This document shows, piece after piece, positions 1 to 11,393 of a stretch of DNA of 58,256 bases. Source of the DNA: Phoronis australis (lineage: Eukaryota; Phoronida; Phoronidae). Below the pieces are notes generated by a model. It saw only the letters and a program-made list of their open reading frames with translations, was not told where the DNA came from and made no database searches. Where the stretch lies: assembly GCA_002633005.1 (NCBI GenBank), contig NMRA01001041.1, positions 1 to 58,256 on the forward strand, given 5' to 3'. The translations under genes were made by a program, and so were the position numbers. Position 1 is the stretch's first letter. The number at the start of each line of letters is the position of its first letter.

Positions 1-93
1 TATTGCGACACTTCATTTTATTTTTTAAGTATTCCTGACAGAATTTGAAATGGGACCAAGTTATCCGACTATTACCGACGTCACATGCTTATC

Positions 94-1002
94 TAGCCAA
101 TGACCATCGCCTCTGTTGGCCCGAAGCAGAGGCGATGCAGAGGCTATAGGCGCTCTGTACGCCGGAAGCTTTTCGGCGAATTATGCCTCGCACCGACTAA
201 ACCATCAGAGTCACGTTGTTATAAATACCTTTTGCGCATAGAGGAACTCCTGAGGAGGTTGTCGATGTGTTTAATTCCTTCCAACTCGAACAAATACTCC
301 CATTATCAAACTTTTTCTTCGAGCAGTCCCTATTTCACTTCCCAAAATCGTGAACTCACCATTTTTATACTGCGCACGCGCTCGCTAGGTGATGTGACTT
401 TAATGACCTCAATCTTTAAATAGGCCAAAGGTGAGCCATTGCGGTCTTGTCAGTCAAATGTTCATTTCCAAATTGCCACCACTTATACTTGTCTTTAATT
501 GGCGTTACTTGAAACTGATTGTATTTCAATGAATTATTGTTTGTATTTGATAAAAATAAATGCTGTTGATATGACATTTAATAGTCTTTGTGCACATATT
601 TGACATTTTAATGTTTAACAACACGGCAAATGCACGGCTGGTTCCCGGCAGCACGTACGCGAAGGGCGGGAACTTCAGCTTTCAAAGTTCGCCGGTAGGT
701 CCGCAACTTCTGACCTTCGGCCTGGTTAAAAAAATGAAAAAGTTGATTTCACGATTTTGGGAACTGAAATAGGGACTGCTCGAAGAAAAAGTTTCATAAC
801 GGGAGTATTTGTTCGAGTTGGAAGGAATTAAACACATCGACAACCTGCTAAAGTGTTCCTTTATGCGCAAAAGGTATTTATAACAACGTGACTTTGATGG
901 TTTCGTCGGTGCGAGGCATAATTCGCCGAAAAGCTTCCGGCGTACAGAGCGCCTATAGCTTCTGCATCGCCTCTGGTTCGGGCCAACAGAGGTCATTGCC
1001 TA
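94..1002. mobile_element. MULE-like foldback element, non-autonomous (copy M1)
   Basis: A 909-bp element with terminal inverted repeats of about 250 bp: the first ~250 bases reappear as the reverse complement of about 745-1002. The outer ends read TAGCCAATGACC and, on the other strand, TAGGCAATGACC. It is flanked by a 9-bp duplication, ATGCTTATC (85-93) and ATGCTAATC (1003-1011), with one mismatch. Long inverted repeats plus 9-bp target duplications are typical of the Mutator/MULE superfamily. No transposase is visible. The open frames at 100-423 (+) and 682-996 (-) are mirror translations of the two arms and are not treated as genes. A second copy (54445-57649) shares the arms and the middle. 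Confidence 0.75.
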
Positions 1003-3887
1003 ATGCTAATCAAACGTGTGGGGGTGAAGATTTTCTGCAAATTATCGTATCCGTGGCTAAACTGTCGAAGCTAAATTACGATTTGTTCCTTGTTAGTGTT
1101 GTTGGACACCTTTGGAGCCAGCTGGGATCCTTCGAACCCAAACAAATACTCATGCAATTCAACATTTTTTCTGAATAGTTCTTTCCTTCTGTCAACGAAA
1201 TTGAAGACTGAAAGTATTAGGCCTACACGCCTACAGTCAAATCATGCAAAGGGTTAAGGAAAGGTCATCCATCTGCCTGCTACGCTGAGAGGATAGACAA
1301 CACCAACGGGGGGGGGGGATGTCTATAGTTCGTGCTTGACCTAGTGAAGTGATCTAGATAAACCATGAAGTTAAGGAAGTAATGGATCCGAATTTTGCAT
1401 TAAAACAAGAAATTATGTGCTGAATTTGATAGTGATGGAGAGCATTTTAAAAGGTATACCATTATACCAAAAGTTTTGTTTTGGTGTAAGTGAAAATCAG
1501 TGTTTAACTGTGTTTTATTTGGGGATCAATCCAGTTATAATATCAGTATTCACCACAAGGCAAACCACTGGTCTATGACTTGTTTTAACAGGTTGCCGCG
1601 ATGCGACCTGTTTGAATTTGCCTCTGACCTGTTTAAATAGCACGTGACACAACCGATTTTCTTGTTTTGAACAAAAACGTATTGTAATTTTTGTGTGTTC
1701 GCTATGATGTGTGCCTGCTGCACATTTTCTAAATTTCCAAACTGGTTGTAAAGCGACCTGTTGGAATTTTTGAGTGTGCAGAACATTACAAACACAAAAT
1801 GTTTTATTACCATTCCGTAAACTCTGGTGTGAATTATTTACTACGGATCTCCATTTTGCTTGCGTGAGAGGATCGGGCACTCACATGCATTGGCGGGTTG
1901 TCGGCTGTGCTGGTAACACTTGCATTGGTGACTAGGGTCAACTCTTGCTCAAGCCTCTATGTTTCAGGTGCTGTCCGCTGTACACATCTGTAAATGTTGT
2001 TGATTGGTATCTAGGTTCACAGGTCAGGAACTGCAAGTTAACTTCATGGTCACTGGAGGAGCCCTGCCCCTCCAACAACTTTGGTGTCTGTCTTTTGTCT
2101 CTCAACAACCTGTCACCTCTCAGTGCATCTAAGCACTAAATATCATTAACATGTGTAATGCTATACTCTAAAACCAGGCTGTTGAGTGGCAAACCATGAC
2201 TTCAGGTTTTCATGACAATCAATTAAGTACAAGTAATTTTACGAAAAACAATTTAGAATCAAATCAATACAGCATTCATTATAGTAAGATGTCCATAATT
2301 AAAAGAACTGCTCTCTTGTAAACGATTAGACTGATGTTGACTATTAGTAAGTTACGTAGTTGCCATGGCACATTTTCAGTCACAAAGAATTACTAGATTG
2401 ATAGATGTCTTGAACAAAAATGTTGAAAAGTAATTATTTTACTATTGTCAAAATTACTCATAACACAAAGTGATGATCCAGACGATTTTGAATGGCTTTT
2501 CAATGTTTTCTTTCATTCTGTTAGGCAGTAAAATACATTTCAGAATTTCTCTTTCGAATACAGTAACCAGATGCTGAGTTGTGCATTGGAAGAGAGTGGC
2601 GCCTCCTTTGGGATGTTCATAGGACAATGTTGTGGGTGCGAATCTGTTGTCTGTGATCTATGCTAGCACTGAATACTATTAAAATATGACCTTATTTGAT
2701 GGACTGTATGATGTACTAGTTTTTTGTTTTATCAATTAAAAAGTAAGTCTGTTGAGAATTCCCATTAGAGGGCTACGTATCACCTGTGCCCACCGTAGGT
2801 GATGTGCTACCTAGACACTGTTAGTCTGCCTCTTCTGTATCACTTATCAAACCTGCGAACCTGATAGAATTTTCTTCTTCGTTGAGATGATGTGCATAAT
2901 TCATAAAATTTACTGTTCAATAGATATCATGATTTTGGGTTTTTCTTGACACAGTTCTGGGTCATTGAAACCAGTTCAAAACAAAACAGTAAAAAAGAAC
3001 ATCTGAAGATGGCTGCAGACTGAGGGTGCATCTCAATTTATCAAACATCAACCAACAACAAAGTCAACAATTCAACACTCCTTTGTATGTATTCAGATTT
3101 TGAATAGCACCAACACAGAAAACTCCAACCCAAGACTGGCTAAACTTTGACCATGGTACAGAGGTAACAAGTTGCAATAAAAAATGTGTGAATGATTATT
3201 TATCCCAGACATTTATTTTCTTAATAGTGGTCACCAGATGGCATTGCTAAATAATTGTATTGTCATGGTTCTAAATTGTTTTTGGTGAAATAACTTTCAC
3301 ATTTTGTGTTTATCTAACTTGTGGTTTGCTTGCTGTAGTGTACCATGGAGCTAATGAAAGGGACGTACTCTACTAAGTGTTACATTGCATTTACCTGTTA
3401 TTGTTCTGTAGTCAAATAATGTGTGGAAAATGCTCTTATCATTGCCAAATTCAGTGTCATGAATTTTTGGTTTTGGTCAAAAATTCATTTATTTCTTTGG
3501 GGTTTATCTAGGTCACTTAACTAGGTCAGGCAGAAACTTTGAAATTCTTTTGGTAATTCAGATATCAAACAGCTGCTCTAAAATTTTCAAAATTTTTGCA
3601 AGGATGAACCAAGAACAACACTTGGTGACTTGAATCAGGTCATTTTCCTTCAGCTATGCTGCAAAGTGATGTGGAAATGAAGTGATCTGGAAGAGGCACA
3701 TTGATTGTGCAGTAAAAGATCATTTACATAATTTAAAACTGAGGGAATTCTAATTTTTGTTCGTGAGAGGTCTGGACAGCTGCTTGCCTGAAGAGTTTTG
3801 AAACGTGATGTTTTCAGCTGGTCAAAGCTTTGTTTAAAAATGACAGTTTAGCTAAAAAGCATAGTTGGTTCTAGTCTGCGGTTTTAG
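1003..3887. other. Gene-free stretch
   Basis: AT-rich sequence with no exon I can support. A run of nine G lies near 1310. Overlapping minus-strand open frames at 1515-1880 show no recognisable domain. The part around 1580-1770 repeats AGGTCGC/GCGACCTG words that resemble the subterminal repeats of the hAT-like element at 55267, so an eroded relative may lie here. Confidence 0.4.
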
Positions 3888-4310
3888 TGCTCCCGCACAT
3901 GTGTTTATATGTGTGTGTTTTGTGTGTGTTGTGCCTGTGTGCGTAGCTGCATTATGCCATCATCTCTTTCTGTCCAACATTTGGCTGGTATTCGCTGCTG
4001 ATTCCTCAAAACCCCTGTATGGATGTTCATGAAATTTGGCAGACATTTCCCTGTTATGGATGGGACAGTATGAACGGGACTATTGTGCTCCTAAAGACAA
4101 TTATAACTTTTTGCGTTTGCCTCGCTTTGGAAGTGCTTAAGAAATTTTCATGAAATGTGGCAAATAGGTTTGTGTTAGGGAGACAGTCTTGGTACACTGC
4201 TTGAAGTAGCCCTTGTTGTTTGTAGTTTGTCCAGTGGTGAATCAAAGACTGGTGACCTTTCTTGCTCAGTACTATTTTGTAATCACCATTGCACTTCCAA
4301 TTCAAGTCCT
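3888..4310 (+). repeat. Diverged HINE-1 5' fragment
   Basis: Decayed copy of the start of the satellite-bearing element seen intact at 9455, 17697 and 39602: a CACATGTGTTTATATGTG-like hairpin, then GCATTATGCCATCATCTC, then monomers carrying TTCATGAAATTTGGCAGA and TTTTCATGAAATGTGGCA. There is no 3' terminus. It is much more diverged than the other copies, so it is probably an older insertion. Confidence 0.6.
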
Positions 4311-4961
4311 GTTGTCTACGTGTAGATGGTAAGCATGACTGAGAAGTGTTGTCTTCTGCAGTTATCTATGCCCACTGTCTGTAGAGTTGAAACTGATTTT
4401 AACCTCAGAGAATTTTTGGGCCTGGTAATTTTTAAATGTATTTAGGTATACCTATATATAATGGACTTAATGAGATCTATATTTGGTTGGAGAGAGGGGG
4501 CCTTGTTGAATATGCTTTAATTAGCATTACCAATTTCCTTTTAAATGATGGTGTGGGCTAATTATGACTGATGGAGTTTAGAAGCCTTAGATTTATTCAG
4601 GATGCTCTATTCTCTAGCTGATCACCTACCGCGACCCTCGCCCTCTCAAATGGTGCATTAGATAGCTAGGGATGAATGTCCTGTACTGTAGACAGTTAGA
4701 TTTATTAATATTTCTGAACTTTATCTGCCTGAATTATTTCCATGGGCTTTCTTATCCTGCTTTTAATATCGTCTCTCAAATATTACTAAAGGTCTCTGCT
4801 TTGATTTTGCAACTCATCTACAACAATCTCTTGTCGCTCTTCAAACCTGTTTTAAAGGGTTCAGACCGAGTTATATGATATCGGTTTTAAAAAAGACTGC
4901 TTTAGTATGAATAGTGCATATTTCTTCTCTGCGGGTTATAATTCATTAACATGTGCACTTG
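4311..4961. other. Gene-free stretch
   Basis: No exon, RNA gene or repeat recognised. The plus-strand open frame at 4672-4878 is short and low-complexity and is not supported. Confidence 0.35.
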
Positions 4962-5295
4962 TCACTGTAAATCAGTCATTCATTGGTATACTATCCATGT
5001 CACTGTAAATCAGTCATTCATTAGTATATTAACCTTGTTCACTGTAAATCAATCATTAGTATACCATCCTTGTCAATGTAAATTAGTCATTCATTAGTAT
5101 ATTATCCTTGTTCACTGTAAATCAGTCATTAGTATACTATCATGGTCACTGTAAATCAGTCATTCATTAGTATATTATCCTTGTTCACTGTAAATCAGTC
5201 ATTAGTATACTATCCTTGTCACTGTAAATCAGCCATTCGTTAGTATACTGTCCTTGTCACTGTAAATCAGTCATTCATTAGTATACTATCCTTGT
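4962..5295 (+). repeat. Minisatellite, alternating 39/34-bp units
   Basis: Nine tandem units, each starting TCACTGTAAATC. Unit starts are 4962, 5000, 5039, 5073, 5112, 5146, 5185, 5219 and 5257, giving lengths 38, 39, 34, 39, 34, 39, 34, 38, 39. The short units lack the CATT of CATTCATTAG plus one T at the junction. The middle six units are therefore three 73-bp dimers, a simple higher-order repeat. Confidence 0.9.
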
Positions 5296-5859
5296 TCTTT
5301 AAAGCTGCTTTTCACCCTCGATAGCTGGCTAAAAAAAGAAAATCGAATTGGGTCTTTCTCTCTCATATAATACTCTCATAATATTCTTTGCCGTGATAGA
5401 ATTTTATTTCCGTTACATACTAAAGTCACACTAGAAGTACAGCATCAGATGATGGATTCTGTTTTGTTTCCAACAATAACATTGAAACCATCAGCAACAC
5501 AAAAAACTCTTTGAAGTTTATTGGTGTTGGTGATTTCGAAAATGATGTACGTACAAATTGCCTGTGACTTGAGTGGGTAATGGAAATTCTACTGAGGAGA
5601 CATAATTCAATTTTTTTCTTTTTGCAAGATGAACACAGGGAAGTGCAGCATTTAAGTTCAATGTTTTTTTGCTCAGTGATTCTTCATTGATATCGTACAA
5701 AAAGACTGGTTACTTGCTGTATATAATGTAAACTTTACAGCGCTTTGGTCAACGAGAAGTCGCATTTGGCGATCTGGCAAAAGTCCCATGTAGTCGAAAG
5801 AAATCTGAGCTCGCCAAAACTGAAAATCTCGAGCACCTAAATCAATTCCGAGGCTTCCT
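5296..5859. other. Gene-free stretch
   Basis: No supported exon. A minus-strand open frame at 5518-5700 has no recognisable features. Confidence 0.35.
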
Positions 5860-5926
5860 ATTCACCGATTTCACGAACGCGGGGCGCTGCTGTCGTGTTG
5901 ATCGAAAACGAGGCGCCTCGACAAAC

Positions 5927-6070
5927 ATGGCATCGTCCTGCAAGGTGGTGTGGTCAAAAGACTTATCAACGTTACCAAAAATCAAGTTGTCTGATGTTGA
6001 ATCGATCTCCAAAAACATACCAATACGCACGGCAACTAGACTTTTACCCTCCTCAGCCATTCCTCCGTAG
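5927..6070 (+). CDS. Short ORF just inside the left arm, possible first exon
   Basis: A 47-codon frame opening with ATG at 5927 (MASSCKVVWSKDL...) and ending TAG at 6068-6070, just before the nested element at 6100. The composition looks protein-like and its place directly inside the left arm is where an element-encoded first exon would sit, but I recognise no domain. The opposite strand is also open (5842-6060), so coding status is unproven. It may have been cut off by the nested insertion. Confidence 0.2.
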   Translation: MASSCKVVWSKDLSTLPKIKLSDVESISKNIPIRTATRLLPSSAIPP

Positions 6071-6099
6071 TTTTCCCTTTTTTGGAAAAGTGTGGAAGT

Positions 6100-7778
6100 C
6101 AGGGTTTTACCTAGGCTTTTAGTCTTGAAAAATACTGCTCGCCAGCTAGGCGAGTGCCGGAGCCAGAAAATCTACTCGCCCGAAGTTCAGTCACCCGGCC
6201 GTTGGCGCCAGTCACCACAAACTTGGTAATAGTTTAAATAAAAATCATCGTTTTGTGCACTGATGTCACCATCTGTTAGAGCTACCGTATTTGCCCTAAT
6301 AATTAGCGCCCACAGGGGGATGCTTTTTGTAGCCTACCCACAAGGCGGCGGTTAAAACCCGGTCTCCGCTGTGACGTATGTGTAACCTATCTCAGACTTT
6401 CTACAAAACTGTGGTGCATTGCCATCAAACTCTGTTGTTAATCTTTTTTAAAAAAATGTGCTGAAATCCCACGGCGAAAACTTGCCGACTGATGCTTCGC
6501 GATCGTCGATAGGACAACTTGAATTCTTGAGTAAAAATAGTTTCGACTCAAATTACCTCAAATCCTTAAGTTTTCCAAATAGCCTTTCCTAAGATTCTTT
6601 TAAGAACTTAAAAGTTCCTGTGGACTCGGAGTCGGGCCCACCGCAGATTAAGTCAAAATCTGCGCTAGATCGCACCCGGCAGCGAGAAAAATCTGGACGA
6701 ACACATATGTTGTTGTCACGTGACGTTTGTATTGAAGTGAGTCAACAGGTGTGCACCGAGTGAGCGAGCGCGTGCGTGTCATCAGTGTTCATTTGCCAGA
6801 GTAGCAGGCCCAATGAGCTGTATATGTAGTTATATTTATCTCATTGAGCAGGCCCACATGTAGGCCCTAGCGCGCGCTTCTTGGCCAAGTTTCGATTTTA
6901 CGTGTACAAAGCAATCTGGATTCCTGTTGTGGGAGAAAATATGTACGGGAAAGATACAATACCAATCCCGTTGACCAGTACACTGCGTCTGTTCGAAAGG
7001 CCAGACCATATAGTGTGACACTTTCCTCGCAAGATCAGCAAATCTTGCGTTCTTTTTGAAGCACTGCGGAACGGTTTGGAGTGTACAGCCACGGCTAAAT
7101 ACCAGGGGCGAGGCTCGTGGTCTACTAGAAATTCCGCACACTGATTTTTCAGGACTGTCGGATATTATTGATAAATTGAATACATTACTGGAGAATTTTA
7201 GAACTGTGAGGTAAGACATTTTTCGCACAAATATATACGCTTTCATGGACTGGGCGCTTATTTTAGCGAAGTCTGGACACAAGTGGGGACGCTTATAGGA
7301 GCATGGGCGCTTATGTTATAAAAATAATTTTGGCTAAAATAACATTGTACATTACAAAAAGGAATCAGTTCCAAGAAATATGGTATTTCATTTGCTATGA
7401 GCACATGGACCGGTCTTCCACCTTTCTCCCCTTTTCTTCGTTTCGGACTAGTCCGCAAATTCTTTGTGCACGACCACACACTGTGATTTTTTTGACGAAT
7501 CGCGTAACGGGTGACATGTACTGAATCAGTAGGGTCGCACTGCGCCGATGTTTTTTACTGCCGGAGCATCGACACGAGGACCAAACTGAACCATAAATTC
7601 ATGATAAAAACAGCACAAGGAGGAGGAAAATTATTCGTATTCATTTGGGAAACGATATATAGTGGTTTTGCGCTTTGAAATTCACTCGCCACCTGGGCGA
7701 CCGGCAAGTCAACTTCTACTCGCCCGGCACCATTTTTACTCGCATTGGCGACTGGGCGAGTGGCTAAGTATATCCCTG
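6100..7778. mobile_element. hAT-like CAGGG...CCCTG element, nested
   Basis: Ends CAGGGTTTTACCTAGGC (6100) and, read from the right, CAGGGATATACTTAGCCACT (to 7778). The flanks GGAAGT before and GGAAGG after look like an imperfect 6-bp duplication. Subterminal regions (6140-6230 and 7680-7770) are dense in CTCGCC/GGCGAG words, in the style of hAT transposase-binding repeats. No transposase frame is recognisable in between, so it is non-autonomous or decayed. It lies inside the inverted-repeat pair 5860-7938. Confidence 0.45.
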
Positions 7779-7951
7779 GGAAGGATACCGACGAGTTGGA
7801 ATTGGTACGTTCAGGCACTGCGCAGTACACCATCAAGGCCACGTGATGACCGCTCACGAGGTTTTATCAGTGTGCCTCGTTTTCGATCAGTATTTAAAGA
7901 TGGCGCGGGAAGATGGCGCTTTCGTGAAATAGGTGAATTGGGCGTAAAGGT

Positions 7952-8154
7952 TCATTGACCAAAAAAGTCGAACGGCCGCAAGGTAGTAGCACCACCCATC
8001 CTCTTGCGTTCCTCCAGTTCCACCTGTAAAGACCTAAATGTAGGCGTTCCTTCATTCTCTGACTCAATTTCTCCCACCGATGAATGAACATAGTGAATTT
8101 TGCCAATCTTGCCCAATTTTTGCCAAACAATTCCGTGTTCTGTTTGTTTACTTC
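7952..8154 (-). CDS. Possible terminal exon of an unknown minus-strand gene
   Basis: On the minus strand an acceptor (TTACAACAG, bases 8160-8155) is followed by 66 open codons and TGA at 7954-7952. The exon would start with two bases completing a split codon. The translation ends in a charged stretch, LQVELEERKRMGGATTLRP, then FDFFGQ and stop, which looks like a real protein C-terminus. I do not recognise the family and found no upstream exon. The stop lies 14 bases outside the end block of the 5860-7938 element, so that element may sit in this gene's 3' UTR. A second frame across the same bases is also open, so a chance frame or pseudogene is possible. Confidence 0.3.
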
Positions 8155-9454
8155 CTGTTGTAATTTAAACAGAGTTGCTAATCCACTGATTTCACAAGAC
8201 AAATGGAACAATTGTAAATCAAAGGTTATCTAATACTTTAAAGTTTGGAAGTCAACATGAACTTTGAAAAGAATTTAGAGGGAATTATTGTCCGACTTGA
8301 TACTTGTGGTGGCAACTTCCTGGCGACTTAAAATTTTTCCCAAGTCATCAAACGCAATCGAAAGTCGCATTGGCGAGCACTGCATTACCAAATGATGTGA
8401 GTGCTGATACGAAGCTCACAACAGAACAAACTTTTCTTAATCTAGTTATTTTTGTGGGGAAAATTGACCAACTGTGTGCTAAGGTGAAAAACCACTGTAC
8501 TACTCCATGTTTATTTTGTCTAATGTCATGTGATGTTTCTTATTTTAGAATCGTCACTAATTTTATATAATCTTCGTGCCATTTTAAGTGTCACTGCGTC
8601 ATTAGTTTCCATCATTCCAGCTTGGTCATTCTGTCTGTGTTGGTCTGACATATATGTCTGTTGTCACCTTTACATTCAATTTTCATTGCCTTGTGCTGTA
8701 CAACTGTATTGTATTGAGGTGTACTTATTGTATTTCATTGCCTGGTGCTGTACAAATGTAATGTTATTAAGGTGTATTTATTGTATTACTAGTGATAGCA
8801 TTGTGATCCTAAAGAATTCTCAACAGCTGTGAAATCCAGATTTGATGCTGCTAATCTGATTTATTTCAGTTTACTATTCCTGCTTGACCTTGTACACTTC
8901 ATGTGTCTTCATTGCCCATCTAAATCACAGGTGAACTGTAGATGGCAATGAACTCAATTCACCTGATCACTATCTAGTGATAAAGGTTACTTCATTATAT
9001 CCCCTCTAAATATTAGTAACCACAAAATGGTAGCCAAATGATTGGGAAAACTGGTGCCTACAAATCGTATTTTCTGGGGATGACACGTGTCCATGCAGTG
9101 ATTTTACGTCCACAAAAAGCTCCCTGGGGGCTTTTGAAAATCAAGTTGCTGGTGCAGTATTTTATTGTTGCTCGCTTTTTCATGAAAAGAAAATCATCTG
9201 AGACAAGCAAAACTGATGCTGGATTGCATTTTTTACTAATATTACTCCTTGGCTAATCCTGGCATTTCAAACCGTGCTTACCTTTGCTTACGTGCTTTTG
9301 CGCAGCTTTTGTGAAAGACAGCATAAGACCTTGTCTGAAATGGATGCAGGTGATACTTTGTTAGTCTGTAAGCACTGGTGTCAAAATGAGTGTAGGTACA
9401 GAGTCAGACCAGAACCAATTTCTGATAAAAAGAAATTGCCGAAATTATCTTTTT
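8155..9454. other. Gene-free stretch
   Basis: No exon I can support. Plus-strand open frames at 8304-8832 are AT-rich and show no domain. At 8695-8790 a short sequence containing GTGCTGTACAA and TTGTATT is imperfectly repeated. Confidence 0.35.
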
Positions 9455-11393
9455 ATGCGCCCACATATTTATATGTGGACGCATTATGCCGTCATCTCCG
9501 TCCGTCCGTACGGGCGGCGTCCGTCCGGCGTCCGCAGCTCTATCTCCAAAACCCTGTGATATATGTTCATGAAATTTGGCACATATGTTCCATTCATGAA
9601 TGGGACGGCATGTGCAAACTTTCGGACGGATCTGAATACCGGTGTGCCCCCTAGTGGCAATTTTAGTTTTTTACGCTTACCTTTGTATCTTCAAAAGTCC
9701 TGAACGGATTTTCATGAAATTTGGCACCTATTAGTGAGATGACGCTATGCTCCCGTTTTCAGATGGATTCGACATAGTTTGCGCCACCTAGTGGCCATTT
9801 TTAGTGTTTTCGTGTGTTTTTTTTGCGTCCACCCCTCTATCAACCAAACCGCTCAAAGGATGATTGTGAAAATTGGCATGTATATGCTTACTATGTAGAG
9901 GACGGTTGACGATGATTTTTCAACAATTTCGACTACTGTGGCGCCTCCTAGTGGCAGTTTTGTTTTTTTATCGCCTATGGCTGTATCTCCTAAACCGTTC
10001 GCAGGATCTTTACAAATTGTGTAAGTATATTTATATGATGTTAACAACAGAACATGACGACTTTTGGACGGATCCGATAACCGGTGTGCCCCCTAGTGGC
10101 AATTTTAGTTTTTTACGCTTACCTTTGTATCTTCAAAAGTCCGGAACGGATTTTCATGAAATTTGGTATGTAGGCACCTATTAATGAGGTGACGCTATCC
10201 TCCCGTTTTCAGATGGATTCGACATAGTTTGCGCCATCTAGTGGCCATATTTACTGTTTTCGAGTCTGTATTTTTGCGTCCACCCCTCTATCAACCAAAC
10301 CGCTCAAAGGATGATTGTGAAAATTGGCATGTATGTGCTTACTATAAAGAAGACAGCTGACAATGATTTTCAGACGATTTGGATTACTGTGGCGCCTCCT
10401 AGTGGCAGTTTTTTTTTTTTTGCGCCTATGGCTGTATCTCCTAAACCGTTCTCAGGATCTTTACGAAATTTAATAAGTGTAATTATATGATGTTAACAAC
10501 AGACAATGACGACTTTTGGACGGATCCGCCTACCAGTGTGCCCCCTAGTGGCAATTGTATTTTTTTACGTTGACCTCTGTATCTTCACAAGTCCTTAACG
10601 GATTTTCATGAAATTTGGTATTTAGGCACCTATTAGTGCGATGACGCTATCCTCCCATTTTCGGATGGATTCGACGTAGTTTGCGACACCCGGTGGCCAT
10701 TTTTACTGTTTTTGAGTCTGTTTTTTGGCGTCCACACCTCTATCAACCAAACCGCTCTAAGTATGATTGTGAAAATTGGCATGTATGTTCTTACTATGAA
10801 GAGGACGGTTGACACTGAATTTCCCATGACTTTGATTACTGTGGCGCCTCCTAGTGGCAGTTTTGCGCCCATGGCTGTATCTCCCAAACCGTTTGCAGGA
10901 TCTTTACTAAATTTAGCAAGCGTATTTATGTGATGTTGACAACGGACGATGACAACTTTAGGATGATTCTGACTACCCGTATACCTCTAGTGGCAATTTA
11001 AATATTTCACATTGACCTCTGTATTTTCATAGGTCTTCAGGTGTATACTTTGTGTTACTTCGTGTCTATGAAGGAAAAGTTCCAAGTAGAAATTTGTTTC
11101 TGGCATTCTAATGCTGTGCTAATCTCGTATGTTGCTAAATTTGTTTTTAAATTCTATTTTTCTGTGGTGCTTTAAGCAACTGATGTATAGGATGTGCATG
11201 TATTATGAAGATCACTCACATTTTGCCCCTAGCCTATTGAGGAGTCAATGGCCATGCCTTTCCATTTTGTAAAGTACTACATACTACATATATGCCCTCT
11301 ACTGGCCACTTTATGGTACCAATAAACAACCCTAGAAGGATACCCTATACGGTGCAATTGTGGGCGCATTTCAGCGCTCTGCGTTGCTCTTGT
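9455..11393 (+). mobile_element. HINE-1 copy alpha: satellite-bearing, Helentron-like non-autonomous element
   Basis: The 5' end ATGCGCCCACA opens a hairpin (arms CCACATA and TATGTGG), followed by GCATTATGCCGTCATCTCC. The body is a tandem array in which CTAGTGGC recurs at 9651, 9788, 9948, 10093, 10238, 10399, 10545, 10690 (as CGGTGGC), 10850 and 10987. Spacings cycle 145, 160, 145, a roughly 450-bp three-monomer higher-order repeat present about three times. The 3' end has TTGTGGGCGCAT (inverse of the 5' end), a short hairpin and GCTCTTGT. Subterminal inverted repeats, internal tandem repeats and a 3' hairpin are the plan described for Helentron-associated elements. There is no coding capacity. 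Confidence 0.65.

Larger units (their letters stand above)
5860..7938. mobile_element. Terminal-inverted-repeat element of unknown superfamily
   Basis: Both ends carry the same two blocks in inverted orientation. ATTCACCGATTTCACGAA at 5860 pairs with TTCGTGAAATAGGTGAAT ending at 7938 (one mismatch). GATCGAAAACGAGGC at 5900-5914 is exactly inverted at 7874-7888. Between the blocks the arms differ. I could not define a target duplication, so the true outer ends are uncertain. A second element is nested inside (6100-7778). An inverted duplication without transposition is an alternative. Confidence 0.45.

Noticed and set aside
100-996. Two inverted 100-codon frames suggesting convergent genes
   Set aside because: They are the two arms of the MULE-like foldback element and recur at 54451 and 54977.
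1515-1880. A 121-codon minus-strand frame
   Set aside because: Overlaps a second open frame, shows no domain, and contains repeated AGGTCGC words like those of a hAT-like element.
9274-10184. Frames across the HINE-1 array, repeated at 17386-18376
   Set aside because: Satellite translation; frames shift between monomers and no protein features are conserved.
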